Assembly: GCA_945643635.1 (NCBI GenBank)
Contig: CALZFC010000040.1
Location: forward strand, 1,060,001 to 1,124,000
Source of the DNA: Allodiplogaster sudhausi
Lineage: Eukaryota; Nematoda; Chromadorea; Rhabditida; Diplogasteridae
DNA: 64,000 bases
Reading direction: 5' to 3'
The notes beneath the pieces are model-generated. The model saw nothing but the letters and a program-made list of their open reading frames with translations. It ran no database searches and had not been told where the DNA came from. The translations under genes were made by a program, and so were the position numbers. Below, in pieces: positions 1-12,059 of the stretch (positions are counted from its first letter, which is position 1; each line of letters begins with the position of its first letter).

Positions 1-935
1 TGATCCTGCTGTAAAAATGCCTGAAACAGCTTCTGATACATTTGACTGGAAACTAATTCGAACAGGCAGCGTCGCTTCTTCATGGTAGAGAAGACTGTCT
101 CCAGGACACAGAACCTGCACAATCTTACGATCAAATTGCGCATTGTTTTTGTACTCTCTAACCTTATCGAGAATCTTTGACAGGGCTTCTGGCAAGATAA
201 GAATTGTTGAAGGGGACGTCATGCTGAAGTTGCCAACGAGCTCGCCCACGTAATCCACGCAAACAGCAATGTACACCTGGAATTAAAGATGCGAAAGAAA
301 CTAGTATTTTCCTCGTACGCAGATTATGAACATACATGCATATGTATGTCAATATAATAGAAAGATGTTAGGAGACCTGAACGGCAGCACCGGCAGAGAG
401 GGCGACTCTGAGCTGTAGACCGAGCAGTGGATTGACGTGTTGCACGAAGACGCTCCTCTGAGAAGCATTCACAGCAAAATCTTGCCAGCCTCCATCGACA
501 GCCGCGGCATTCCACGCGATGGAAACGGAGACTCGCGGAGACCGACGCGTTGCTTGTTGGGAGAAGAGTCACGAAGATGCTGCAGGGAATCAGATTAATT
601 AAAGAACGGTGACTACCAAATATGTTGAAGAGAGGAATTGCCTTGCAAGTAGAGCATGCTATGTTTTCTCTAATTCTCCGACCTATTGCGATAATGAAAA
701 GTACAGTGGAAAAGGAGAAGTGGAAAATTTGCTTTCGATATTCACCCAGGTTCAGGAGCGGTCCATTGAGAAAATAACATAACCTGGCACTATCTTTGGG
801 ACTTCGATAGAATGGATCAGCAGTGGCGCAGTGAATTCGAGAGATCAATTCGAAGAGTTCGTGAGGCAGAATGGCTTTGGTGACGTTTGAGCCTTGCAGA
901 AGGAGAGAACCACGAGAGAACTCACACGACGACAC
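1..935 (-). CDS. Unrecognised protein, partial (3' end outside window)
   Basis: I do not recognise this gene. On the minus strand a run of exons can be read downwards: one around 790-935 (containing GSNVTKAILPHELFELISR), one around 408-570 (containing SVSIAWNAAAVDGGWQDFAV), and one from about 280 to the window edge (VYIAVCVDYVGELVGNFSM, then ILPEALSKILDKVREYKNN). The last begins after a good acceptor (TTAATTCCAG) and stays open to position 1, so the gene continues outside the window. The acceptor of the middle exon is uncertain because a TGA lies just inside the simplest choice. The alternating hydrophobic and polar residues suggest a beta-rich domain, but no motif identifies a family. Start codon not established. 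Confidence 0.35.
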
Positions 936-1121
936 GAAAACCTACGATTCAATTTCTTTCTCGGAAACTGACAATAGTTCTATTAGATTATTTATGTACA
1001 TATTTGTAACACGAACATGCATATTCATTAGAGTGGTAACTATGGTTCTCTCTTAAGATCTGCTTCCTGATGTTATGGATTTAAATGAAATATTCCACAC
1101 TCCCGCTCATACATTGACTGG

Positions 1122-1259
1122 ATGAGGCGAGCGGACTTCCAGAAGAAATGGATGAAGGAAGGGATCTTGCAGATCGATTCGTCTTTGGAATCCATCGGAA
1201 GTGAGGGAGATGTTCTGGATGAATGCATGAACTTGTTGCAGAAGAAGGAGAAGAAGTAG
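1122..1259 (+). other. Possible 5' exon or short ORF upstream of the RMD gene
   Basis: An ATG at 1122 opens 45 codons, charged and possibly helical (RADFQKKWMKEGIL, then LDECMNLLQKKEKK), ending in TAG. It lies on the same strand and about 650 bp upstream of the first recognised RMD exon and could belong to its N-terminus. I could not find a splice phase that joins the two, and the reading is not supported by any motif. Confidence 0.2.
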
Positions 1260-1910
1260 ACGCCGCATCCCAACTGGAAGAGGAGTGAACGGGAGACTAT
1301 TCTTCTCCTCCTGGTATCGTCTTATTTCTTCATGATCCAGCCTCCGCCGTCAGCTTCTCTCTGATTCTCTATCTCTCCTCATTTCCTTGCTCTCTCGTCG
1401 ACCCATCTTCCTCGCGTTGTTTTACGGCGTTCATTCTATTGCATTATATGGCGGCGCATCTTCCTTCTCCTCTTGGAATGTCGAAATGCGCTTAGAAGAG
1501 GTGATTCATCATTCTTACTGCAACCAGAGCATTCAAGCTGTAATCATATTAATACAATTTATTGTTTCACATATATCCATGAAGTACAAGGATGTACAAT
1601 TATAAATGGACTCGGAAGCACTTTATTGATAAGGGGACACTGGGGGTACTGATGCCTATTCCATCTCCTGCCCTTTCTTGACTTCTCTGGTCTCTCAGCC
1701 TGTCTCCACATCACTCTTATCGCTTATCAATCTTTCGCATTTTCCTTCTTTATAAATGCATTTGTATGTTCAGTTTCTCATTAAAATTGTCGTGAAGAAA
1801 CCCCCAGCCAACTGAACTTCTTCTTGACCGCGAGAATGGTGGGCGCTCGTTTCTTTTTATGTTTCTATCTCCAAATATTCTATCTCCTTGTATTCTCATC
1901 ATAAATTTAG

Positions 1911-3143
1911 GTAAATGTCGAGAGCATCGACGCCCTTTTGGAGAAAGATGCGTCGAAGGCTTATGAGGAATTGAAGAAAGTACGCGCTCTTTGAATGTGT
2001 GAAAGTATTGAGTGAAATGGCAAAGTCAGGAGTACTCTGCAGCTGAATGAGAATGGCGAGGAGAAGAACGAAGAAGTGCTCTGGCGACTGGCCAAGGCGT
2101 GCTTTCTGATCTCGGCCAACATTGACAGCAAGGATCCGAGGAAGAAGGAGATCATTCTTCAGGGTACACAAAAAGGAGCTCTGCTCATAATAATGATATG
2201 TCCAAGGGCGCGGCTACGCGATGGCTGCGTATCAGCAGAATCCGAACTCATTCAACGTCTTGAAGTGGGCGGCTGCTCTCACCGGTAATGCTTACGACTT
2301 CATGAGCGGCGTCAGAGAGAAGATTGAAGAGAGCCATATCTTCAAGGTAAGATTCTATTACAATTTCTAGAAGTAAACAAGCATGCGTTGTGAGTGGTTG
2401 CGTTAACTGATGGCAGCGGCAACTGTTCTAGTGGAACTTGAGGCACCGATCTTGCGAGTACATAAATAAATACGTATGTATGTAGGAAGAACAAAATGAA
2501 CTATTTAATGAAGAGCTCCTTTCTTGTTGAATACAGTATCCGTTCGTGGCAGGACCTCCTGGACAAGGCACTGGCGATGGACGCGTGCGAGTTCTCTCTG
2601 CTGCACATGCGCATTCTCCATCGCGAGTCTCTCGTGGATCGAACGGAAAGTACTCATTCAATTGATAGAATGTTAGTGTATATGAATGGGTGAACTGCAG
2701 GCAGCAGCGGTGTTTATCGCGGCGCTCCCTGAAGGGACTTTCGACGATGCTCTCCGAGACTTTGAGGAGGTCTTTATTAAAGTATAAGGGTTTACAGAGC
2801 AAGTTATCAAGTGCATCTTCCTTCAGGCGAATAAAGCTCGGCCTGGCTGGATCGAGAACCTCATGTATCTCGCCCGATGTCACGTTGCTAAGAAGGACAA
2901 TGTAAGTTTTCCCAAATTCTTCCAACGCCTTTAAATATTACATTTATTATAATTTTTAATAATCTATATTTAAGGGAGACTGAGCGATTTTAGAAACGCA
3001 TATTTTTCTTAAGAAGTGTGTTTCTTTTTCAGTTGCGTGCAGTACCCTATCTGAAGGAAATACTCACGCTGACAGCAGAAGATGACGTCAGTCGAGCTCA
3101 CCAGTTAGAAGCCAGGAAACTTGTCGCCAAATATGACAAATAG
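1911..3143 (+). CDS. RMD-family protein (regulator of microtubule dynamics, FAM82-like)
   Basis: Seven exons join in phase: 1911-1979, 2043-2163, 2207-2346, 2553-2649, 2705-2769, 2827-2901 and 3033-3143, ending in TAG. The product reads as helical TPR-like repeats: SIDALLEKDASKAYEELKK, then EEVLWRLAKACFLIS, NSFNVLKWAAALTG, FDDALRDFEE and WIENLMYLARCHVAKKDN, ending RKLVAKYDK. The EVLWRLAKAC block followed by a K-W helix, a DDAL helix and a Y-LARC helix is the order seen in RMD1/FAM82 proteins, which associate with microtubules and spindle poles (C. elegans RMD-1) or mitochondria (vertebrate RMDN3). About 200 residues are recovered. The N-terminus is missing because no upstream exon could be joined, so the start is unknown. 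AATAAA lies 117 nt past the stop. Confidence 0.75.
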
Positions 3144-3737
3144 GGCGACGCATTCTCACTATTTCATGTTAGAATATATAGGCTCCAAATACCTTTGAAA
3201 CTCTGATGTATGTACGTAGGCTTGAAAATTCATTGCATCTATTTATAATTATAAGAGGGAATAAATTTTTTCTGCTAAATTTAAAGCTATATGTTAAATT
3301 TTGTCAAAGACCATCCATCTTTTAAAAATAGTTTTCAATTTTCAATTGTTTAACTTTTACAATTTTTTACTCAGACGTCGTTCAAAAAAAATGTTTTTTT
3401 TTGCAATGAATGTTTGTTCAGCTCCCTCTGATCACCGATTTATTCGTCATGTGAACAAAAAGTACCTATCTATTTTCTTATCAGACGACCTGAGAGTAGA
3501 AAGACAGTGGGCACAATGAATGGGAATTCAACAAACGAAAACATTTAAAATGATTATCATAATATAACAGGAGATACTGATCATTCAAGACTCTCGAAAC
3601 ATTTCTCCGTTTGATCTTCAATCTACTTTTACACTTTCTAGCGATCTTTATTCGTCGCTAGGAAGAAAACTATCCGCGTTTCAGAATTTGTTCTCTTAAA
3701 AATGTACCCGCATATATTCTTCCTTGCGATATGTCAC
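3144..3737. other. Convergent intergenic region
   Basis: AT-rich sequence between the convergent 3' ends of the RMD gene (+) and the first UGT gene (-). I see no further gene or repeat in it. Confidence 0.5.
3260..3265 (+). terminator. Poly(A) signal of the RMD gene
   Basis: AATAAA 117 nt after the TAG of the RMD-family gene, in an AT-rich 3' region. It is positioned as expected for 3'-end formation. Confidence 0.5.
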
Positions 3738-6298
3738 CTAATCCTTCTTTGACTTTCCAGTTGACCATCTGAAGACAACCCGGAGAAGAGCACGAAGGAT
3801 AAAGAATGTTACAAGGAGGAAAGCAGTGATTGCAAATGCAATGGCAGCGAAAATGTCAATGAGATAATACTGGATGAATGACTGGTTGACTCCCTCGTGA
3901 TTCAGCATCCGGAGCGGGCCGTAGCGGGCCAGCAACTCCATGTTCCTCACGAAGATATCTCGCACTGAGAAAGGACGGTTCGCTATCATCTCGGCAGTTT
4001 GGCGGGCACGCTCAGTGTAGCTGTAATGAAGCAAACACGATTTTAAGAATGCTACGAGCGAAAATGTAATTCATATCCAATCGCAATGAACTGTGGCTGA
4101 CCTCGGATTTCCGAGGACCTCTCTGAGTGCGTTCTCGAGCTTCTCTCCCTCGCCTAGATCTGTCTTCTGCAGCACGACCCCGGACCCTAGTCTCTTGATG
4201 AGTTGAGCATTCCTTTGCTGGTCAGCAGCCACGGGAATCACGACGAGTGGCACTCCGGCAGTCGTCGCCTATGATTCTTACATTTCATTCTCTTCTTTGC
4301 TTGGATGTTTACATAAATATATATGTAGGTACATATGTACTTATAATTACTATGTATATTCTTTATACATTGGTACATGCACATACTGCATGTGCATGTA
4401 TGTTAGTACAAACATGCCTCTGTAGTGCTGCCTTGTCCTCCGTGTGTAATGAAGCACGAGAGACGACGATCATCTGGGAAGAAAGATGTAATTGTCAAGT
4501 CGATTGGATGAGAAGAAGAAAGAACCAAAGGCCGTACAGAGGAAGTCGTTCTGCGGCACCCAAGTGACCGGGACGATGTTGTTGATGCCCCGTCCGATCT
4601 CGTGCTCGGGTTTCTCGTATTTCCACACAAACGTCACATTTGGAAACTTGCGGAAAGTCTCTCGAATCGTCTGCTTGTACTCCTCAGGCATGAGATGGGC
4701 GAGTGCGACTGTTCCGAAGGAGAGCAGAACGGTCTGCGGACGTCGGGTGAACAACTCATCCCAATCCTAAATGGTTACTAAGTCTACTCATCTCACACAT
4801 ATGTTCATACATATGTATGATTACAGTCAATAATTTATAATTAAATAATTTTTTTTTCTTTTAGCTGTGTCGACAAGAGAACTAAATCTTGCAGTACTGC
4901 AATACCTTATCCAGTGGCTTATGCCCACCGGAAACGGAGATGCCTCCAATCTCGACAATCTTATGCGATGTCGGTCGAGGGAAATCGATGAGAGGTTCCG
5001 AGTTAAGAAACACCAGCGAGACGTTCGGAACGATTGTCTGGATCAAGGAAGGCTATATTGTATATCGAAGGGGACCTATGCATTTGTTAAAAAAAACTGA
5101 CTGCGAGTGCCGGAAAGTTCTTGAATCGTTCTTCAAATACGGCTTGATATGGAGCGGTCATTTGCTTCTGCAAACTTATTTCACCCTTTCACAGTGGTTT
5201 TTAATATTTTTTAAAATTACAATTTCCCTGTATGCCATTTCGATTTTTAAATCGATTTTAATTTCAGAGAAATTCGAACGAGAAATTGCAAAAGGAGAAC
5301 CTGGAAGATCGGAGTTGTGAAATGCGGAAATGTATTCCAGAAGCGCTCGACAAAGTTCATCTTCTCTCCGTAATCCACCATCATGCCTTGGGAAGGTGAC
5401 GATTAATTGCACCCAAGTATTCTAATCTTAAATATAAAGCCTTACCTGGGACGTAACTCGGTGCATCGGGTGCTCCAGTGAATGGGAATCCTTTCATAAT
5501 AAAGGAGAGTGACTGAGTGATTGCGGTCTTTTCAATTTCAAGCACGTGGAAGAGCCCTAAAATACGAAGCATGTAATTTCTTATTTTGTGCAATAGCAGA
5601 TTTCTCCGTTGCATACAGTTGTTGCATGAGGAGATGAACAAAGATTGCCTCACCTAAGCTGCACATATCCATCACTTCCGTGTACGCAGCATCGAACTTC
5701 TCTGCCTTCAGCTGCTCGATCAGGCCCGGAGTATCCAGTGTCGCTGAATTATCTCATTGGTAAAAGGTCACTTTTAAACTTTAAATTAAAGTGACCAACC
5801 TTTGCATTGCTCAACCCATGAATTGATCATTGACCAGAACGTCTGAAACAAATGTAAATTGAAGTGAACTCAGTGCACCCATTGCGTTCTGTATTTCAGT
5901 AAAATAAATGACGGACGCTCATGAGATCGAAGAAGCCGGTGGACTTCCAGAAGTTGGTGACAGTTCCCCCCTCGCGGAACCATTCCGCGTCTGCCTGGCG
6001 AGAGATCTCGCATTGCGGGATCTCGATGATTCGCACTCCCTTGGGCAGCAGCTTCCCCGGGCGGCCCATGCTCTCTTGGAGGAGAGGAGAAAGCACCACC
6101 TACATTCATGATCTCACTCTAAGAAGTTAAATGGTATTTCGCCCTTACCACTTCATGGCCTGCATCGATGAGGACGTGAGTGATTTTACTCATAAAGGTT
6201 ATATGACTCTTGCCGAACATGGGCATATACGCAAGGAATTTGTAGCCATCCACAGAGAGAAGAGAGAAGAGCAGAGATGACAGCAAAAACAGTCGCAT
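3738..6298 (-). CDS. UDP-glycosyltransferase (UGT), apparently intact
   Basis: A nematode UGT, an ER enzyme that transfers a sugar from a UDP-sugar to small lipophilic acceptors (detoxification). The start ATG at 6298 opens a signal peptide (MRLFLLSSLLFSLLSVDG) followed by FLAYMPMFGKSHITFM, where the SH supplies the family's catalytic histidine. About eleven exons follow. The donor half carries FPNVTFVWKYE and NNIVPVTWVPQNDFL, then FITHGGQGSTTEA (4418-4473), GVPLVVIPVAADQQRN (4102-4268), and a C-terminal membrane helix (IAFAITAFLLVTFFILRALL). The cytosolic tail ends KSKKD, a KxKxx-type ER-retrieval signal. The intron after TTE appears to use a GC donor (GAG|GCATGT), which makes the motif read TTEATTAGVP. 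It is arranged head-to-tail with the related copy at 7.4-10.2 kb. Confidence 0.85.
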
Positions 6299-7443
6299 CC
6301 CTCAAGCAGCAGATTAAGTTGTATTGACAAGGCATTGCTAGGTGATGGGGAAATCAGCATGAATCATCAAATGTTCAATTCTGGCTTGGCAATTAATCAG
6401 TATTCTGTGGCACGATGATAAGACTGAACGATGGTTTGCGCTGATAAGAGTAAGACGATGATGAATGAGGGAACATGGTCCTCTCTAATGAAATGTTAAA
6501 ATAAATAAATAGGCAAACACTATAAATTGGAATAGAATAGAGAATAAAGGACCCCCGACGCAGCGTACTTCCTGAGAAGGACGGCTTCTCACACTCTTCA
6601 CCTTCACATCCATAGATTATGTGAGGTCTTATCAGTGGCACACTCCAAATAAGAACCCTCCGCTGTTCTCTCGTTCTCTGCCACCTCGATAGGCAGCACA
6701 AAGCATACAAAGAAAATCAAAGTGAAACATCTGCAGCTGACGCTGAAATGTTCAATATTGTTCTTATCGCTAGTGATCCTCCGATGCCAATCCAATGCAC
6801 GAGTGTTGCCGAGAGGAAACTGGCACATGTCAGAAAACACATGTCTGCCAGAGAGTAAAATACCAATCGAAAGACGTAAATCGTTGCGTAATCTGAGTTA
6901 TAAGGTGTGATTTCTAACGAAGTTCATCTGCGTAGTCGGGCTGCATATACTGACAAGCGGATAAGAAGACTCCATGCCCTCGTGACCAAATATAGATCTG
7001 ATTTGTCGGTGCCTAGCTGCACATTCTGCTTACAGAAATCGCTAGTCGAAGAAGAAGTCTTTCCAACTTTCTGCTATTTTCATCTTTAAATCGAAGACAT
7101 ATGCAAGTAAAATTTTTAGCAGTTTCAAGTTTTTCTGCAACCGCCTTCCCCTGAAGAAAAAACGACCGGCCCCACCTTCACAAAATGTTAAAGTGCCCAC
7201 TTGGTTTGGTTCCCTGACATCAAACTGATAACGAAGCCATAAGAATGTGAACCGTCTGTCGAAGAAGGCGGTCAAGCTTTATTCCAATGATCTCAACAAA
7301 TTCATGAGCGTGTCTAGATAACAATTCACGGAACGCCTGTGATTTATGTATGTGAAATAATTTAAAACGAGTGGAGGATTATACTCTCTAAAGCTGCAAG
7401 ATATGTATGGAGCACCTACTAAAGGTTAGAAGTACAACCAGTT
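6299..7443. other. Spacer between the two UGT copies
   Basis: About 1.1 kb without a convincing exon on either strand. It holds the promoter side of the downstream UGT and the 3' side of the upstream copy. No repeat or motif stands out. Confidence 0.4.
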
Positions 7444-8650
7444 CTAATCCTTCTTTGACTTTCCACTTGACCATCTGAACTCAATCCTGAGAAGAGCACG
7501 AAGGATAAAGAATGTTACCAGGAGGAAAGCAGTGATTGCAAATGCCATGGCAGCGAAAATGTCAATGAGATAGTACTGGATGAATGACTGGTTGACTCCC
7601 TCGTGGTTCAGCATCCGGAGCGGGCCGTAGCGGGCCAGCAACTCCATGTTCCTCACGAAGATATCTCGCACTGAGAACGGTCGGTTCGCAATCATCTCGG
7701 CAGTTTGGCGGGCACGCTCGGCATACCTTCAGCCAGTGTTTATCAGTGCCTTGCAGATGGACGAAGGAAACATCTTGTTGGTTTGTTATGAAGGAAAAGA
7801 AAGAGAGAAAGAGTGACGGAGAGAAAAACAGATAGAGAGAGAGAATGTGTTGATTTTAGAGAAAACCCCTTCCATATTATTAAATCCATCTAACTTTGGG
7901 TCGCCGAGAACTTGAGCGAGTGCCTGCTCCAGCAAGTCTGGCTTGGCAAGATCTGTCTTGCTGAGCGTGACTCCTGAGCCGAGTCTCTTGATCGTCGCGT
8001 GCAGATTCGTTCACTGTGGGAGGGCCCGTTTTGAGTGGAGTAATTCATTCTGACCTGAGTCATGCTCCCTTGGCCTCCGTTATGAAGAGCGAGAGGCCAC
8101 GGTCATCTAAGGCTAAATATGGCCAATTACACTCAGTTCCGCAAAAAAGGACCAAAAATAACGTTACTGTCACAAAATATCCTTTTGCGGTGTCCATGTG
8201 ACCGGCACAATGTTATCAATTCCCCTTGCAATGTCATCTTCTGGCTTCTCATACTTCCAAATGAAAGTGACATTCGGGAATTTGCGGAAAGTGTTGCGAA
8301 TAGTTTCCTTGTACTCGGAGGGCATCCGGTGACTCAGGGCGACCGATCCAAAAGAGACGAGCGCCGTTTGCGGCCGAGCACTCATTATCGCGTCCCAAGT
8401 CTCAAATTTAATATTTTTGGCATACTGAACGATGCGCTTGCACTGTGATTGTTAATATGAACGGGTCAAAGAAACGTCTTGCCTGATTGAGTGGCTTGTG
8501 CTCTCCAGAGACGGTGATCCCTCCAATCTCAACTATCTTATGCGTCGTCGGTCGAGGGAAATCAATGAGTGGCTCCGAGTTTATGAATACCAGCGAAGTC
8601 TCCGCTAAGATATCCTGAGGACGATTTGTTCCACCCAGTTCCCCTTCCAC

Positions 8651-8722
<72 letters not shown>

Positions 8723-10172
8723 TCTGCAATCCTTTGTGATGCATGACAACATCTCACAGGCATAGTTGCCATTCCCGGGTAATGGAACTGGAAGACTGCA
8801 TCGTATGGACCGACGAATGTGAAAGCGAAGAAGTAAGTGATCAAGATCTGCACGACGTTCCCGACACGCTGTAGGAAACTCATTCGCTCTCCGTACCACG
8901 ATGTAATACCTCAAGAACATTGTCTACTTTTAAAAGCTAAATACGGCAAACGTGAAAAAGAAGATAATCTATAGAAACCAGGCACGTAGCTTGGCGCACT
9001 CGGAGCGCCGGTCAACTCGAAGCTGGTCAGAATCTGCGCAATCGACTGCGTGATTGCAATGCTTTTGACTCCCGCAGCGTGGAAGATTCCTAGCAGCAGA
9101 AGGCAACTTCATTTCTACTAATAAACACTTTAAAAATCTTCCATCTGTCTCTGAGAAATGTTTCTTCAAAATTGTCACACGATTTCATAAATAACTTTGA
9201 GATATTTTTTAAGAGACGCATTCTTAGTTTCAGTATCAAACCAACCAAAACCGCAGAGCTCGAAGAGCTCAGTGAAGCCGACGTCGAATTTCTCAGCTCG
9301 CAGAGAGTCTATTAGTCCTGGCTGCCCAACAGTTTCTGCATAGAACAAGTATGTAAGACTAAAAATGTAAACATTTCAAAACACGTTAGTTAAATAAGAA
9401 TCTAAATAGGGACGTAAACAATATATACAATTTTTTTCTGGGAATTAGTCGAACTGACTGTTGCACTGAGCTGCAAACGCTATCCGCATGTTTCCAAAGG
9501 TCTGAAAAAAGCTACAGATTAAATATTTGTGAACATAATTGATAGGGAATAAATGCAAGAACTGGTAAGAAAATGAACTTTGCTGAAGGAAAGGAATCCC
9601 TGGGAGAGCCAAATGTTAATTGCAAAGCTGCTCTCTTTCTGTTGCTCTGCTTCCACCTCTCTCGCTGCAGCGCACTGCTCAATCTCGATGATGCGAATTC
9701 GCTTAACAATATACTTTTTATACTTTTTTGTACATATGTATGTTCATACGAATCGTGAATTAGAGGCTGAAAACCTTATCCTTGACGTGGTCTCGTGGAT
9801 GGCCGTGCCTCAAGCGAACCGATGGAGCAAGAATGACCGGCAAAGTGTATATCATAATTAGAAGGGCGTCATAGAGAACTTTTTGTCCTTTGCCCCGTCA
9901 AATAACATTACAAAGCATGGTTTGGTTGGTTTGAGTCTCTGCTTCTCTGGCTAAACTTTACACATCAGCACATCCCTGTCACGATTCAATGGGCAGTGAT
10001 TACTGACTACTTCGTGGCCGGCATCCACGAGAGTCTCGGAGATTCGAGTGAGGAAGTTGAGATGGCTGTGTCCGAGCATGGGCATGTAACCAAGGAACTT
10101 GAAGGCCTCCGCACCATTCTGAAGGGCGAGGAAGAGGCAAAGCAGACTTAGCCAGCACAGCTGGAGGCGCAT
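7444..10172 (-). pseudogene. Second UDP-glycosyltransferase copy, probably broken
   Basis: Paralogue of the neighbouring UGT, with the same exon order and nearly identical last exon (SVRDIFVRNMELLARYGPLR, membrane helix, KSKKD tail). The start at 10172 gives a signal peptide and FLGYMPMLGHSHLNFLTRI with the catalytic-type SH. The middle exons (SAPSYVPG, SLVFINSEPLIDFPRPTT, FPNVTFIWKYEKPEDD) are open. In the UDP-sugar site, however, the exon at about 8058-8107 reads FITEAKGA-stop. Relative to the intact copy, four bases are missing at the His-Gly-Gly codons, which removes the His and shifts frame. The next exon (below 8012) lacks the segment encoding the PVAADQ block and carries an in-frame TGA at its edge. 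Either this is a pseudogene or the assembly is wrong here. A (CT)n array of about 50 bp fills one intron. Confidence 0.7.
8660..8718. repeat. (CT)n microsatellite in UGT copy 2 intron
   Basis: Nearly pure CT dinucleotide run with a few interruptions, lying between two UGT exons. Confidence 0.8.
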
Positions 10173-10987
10173 GCTGAATGGGCAACAACACAGTGCGGAA
10201 GCGGGTTCTTATCACTCTCTTCGCTAACTTTCCCCCATTCTTTATCAAGCAAGCTTTATCTCATTTCAGCTGCATCTTTCACAATTCCGTTTGTCCATTG
10301 CAAAAGAACGAATTCGGAGTTCACAACAAGTCTTTGTCTGTTGACATAATCACTATTCGGAAATATGATGACAAGAAGGAAAGTGATCAAAGTTTTAGTT
10401 CAGATTTGGAATTTAGATGTTTTGAATAGTACTTTGTTGTTTGTATATTTCTTTAATGTAAGGATGGCTGAAAACAGCGTATGTATGTAGTTGTAGTTTC
10501 AAATGCATGCATGCATTTATAAACCAGCACATTATGTATCTCCTTTATTTCAAAGTTTCCATCAGCGGCACCTCCGCATGCAATTCAAGTGCACATTTTA
10601 GAAATATGTAATTTATTAAAACCAGCTGGCTTCAATATACCTTTTCTTTTCATCCTTCCGGATGAACTTTTGTGAAAAAATGGGTTTGGATACTTTGGGG
10701 AAGAACTGCTGGCTGGGCCTAAGCAGCCCTCGAGCATTCACGTTGCCAAAGGTGACCCCTCATGATTGTCAAGGTAGAATCGGGGGCGGTTGGAGGTCTT
10801 CCTCCCTCTCTTTATCTCTGGCCGTCTGATTCTCTCTGCTCCAACTCTCTTCCAAGTGTTCTCTAATCGTCTCTCATTCTCAGACTGAAGATGTTGCTGC
10901 CTGCGGATGACACGTTGCTATGCCCGATCCTCAGTTTTGTCTGAGGCGGTGGCACTGGCAGAACCTGCCGAATCAAAGAGCTAAGTC
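10173..10987. other. Divergent intergenic region, UGT copy 2 / DEG-ENaC gene
   Basis: Shared upstream region of the minus-strand UGT copy and the plus-strand channel gene. No coding exon is recognised. A pyrimidine-rich stretch at 10796-10880 ends in a CAG acceptor-like site and may belong to 5' UTR splicing of the channel gene. Confidence 0.35.
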
Positions 10988-11925
10988 ATGGTGAATCCCG
11001 CTCACATCCGTAAAAGGCGCACAAGTCTCGATGTCAGTTGGAAATTATTGTATTTTAGTTCACTATTCATGAATATTTTTCGTGACTCTTCATCATTGAT
11101 TGTTCCTACCCAAATCAATCCAGTTCGTATTTATATTTTGAGTTATTACTAGACGATATTTTGAAAGGATGAGAGCGACAAGCTCTCGGATACGGACTCA
11201 ATCTCGAAGAAGTCTCCGCCGACTAACGGAGCGGGGCCCAACGGCAAGCCACCTGGCCAGGACTCGAAGTGGAAGTGAGAGAGAGCCATCATTTTAACTA
11301 GATTGTATCATTAGGGTGGAACTGTCATGATATACATACAATGATCTGTAGATATGACTGGGGAACGGAGAAATGTTAGCTGTTTCCCTAGGAAGAAAGA
11401 ACTGAGTTCAGCAAAGTGAAGGCGTCTGTTCGTGAGTGGGGGGAGACTTCGTCGTGCCACGGAATCCCCCACATGGCCGCTGCTTCCTCGGTCTGCGCCG
11501 CAGTGATCTGGAGTGTCATCCTCGCCGTCTGCGCCATCGGATTCATTTATCTCTTCTCTGACACGCTCCGCCAGTACCTCCGCTTTGAGAAGATCGTCAA
11601 GCTCAATGTTGGAAAGCGTTTGGGGGATGAAAGATGAACGAAGAGAAGCATACTCTTCGTTCTGCCAGTTTGGAGAACACTCCGAAGCAAAGAGTGCATA
11701 CAAGCATACAATAGGATTGTAGGAAGAAGTCTAGTAGCGTTCTATTTTTGTTAGCAACGAAAGGACGGTTACAGTTACGACGATAGCTGAACAAAGGAAT
11801 ATACACTTCTTTTTACTAAATTGTAGCTTGGAATGGAGTCGACGAACTTCCCCTCCGTGACCTTCTGCAACATCAATCCATACAAACTCTCCAAGATTCA
11901 GCAAGTTCCTGAGCTCGCAGCTTTG
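10988..11925 (+). CDS. DEG/ENaC sodium channel subunit, N-terminal exons only
   Basis: Four exons join in phase: 10988-11032 (MVNPAHIRKRRTSLD), 11168-11274 (acidic/Pro-rich linker, DESDKLSDTDSISKKS), 11412-11607 and 11827-11925. The third holds the family hallmark before TM1, TSSCHGIPHMAAASS (the HG residues that set gating in DEG/ENaC channels), followed by TM1 (AAVIWSVILAVCAIGFIYLF). The fourth carries the post-TM1 motif FPSVTFCNINPYKLSKI. These proteins are amiloride-sensitive, often mechanically or proton-gated Na+ channels in the plasma membrane. After PELAAL a donor-like GTTTGT follows, but in the next 2 kb I find no cysteine-rich ectodomain, TM2 or selectivity GxS motif, so about three quarters of the expected 500-700 residues are absent. 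The gene may be truncated or its remaining exons deleted. Confidence 0.7.
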
Positions 11926-11938
11926 GTTTGTCGCCATG

Positions 11939-11971
<33 letters not shown>

Positions 11972-12059
11972 TCATTCAATTCGCTTTCTACTACTCCCTT
12001 TCAAAAAAAGGAACAGCTACTCCCATTAAAAAAAGGAACAACACAAGTGCCTACTCTTT

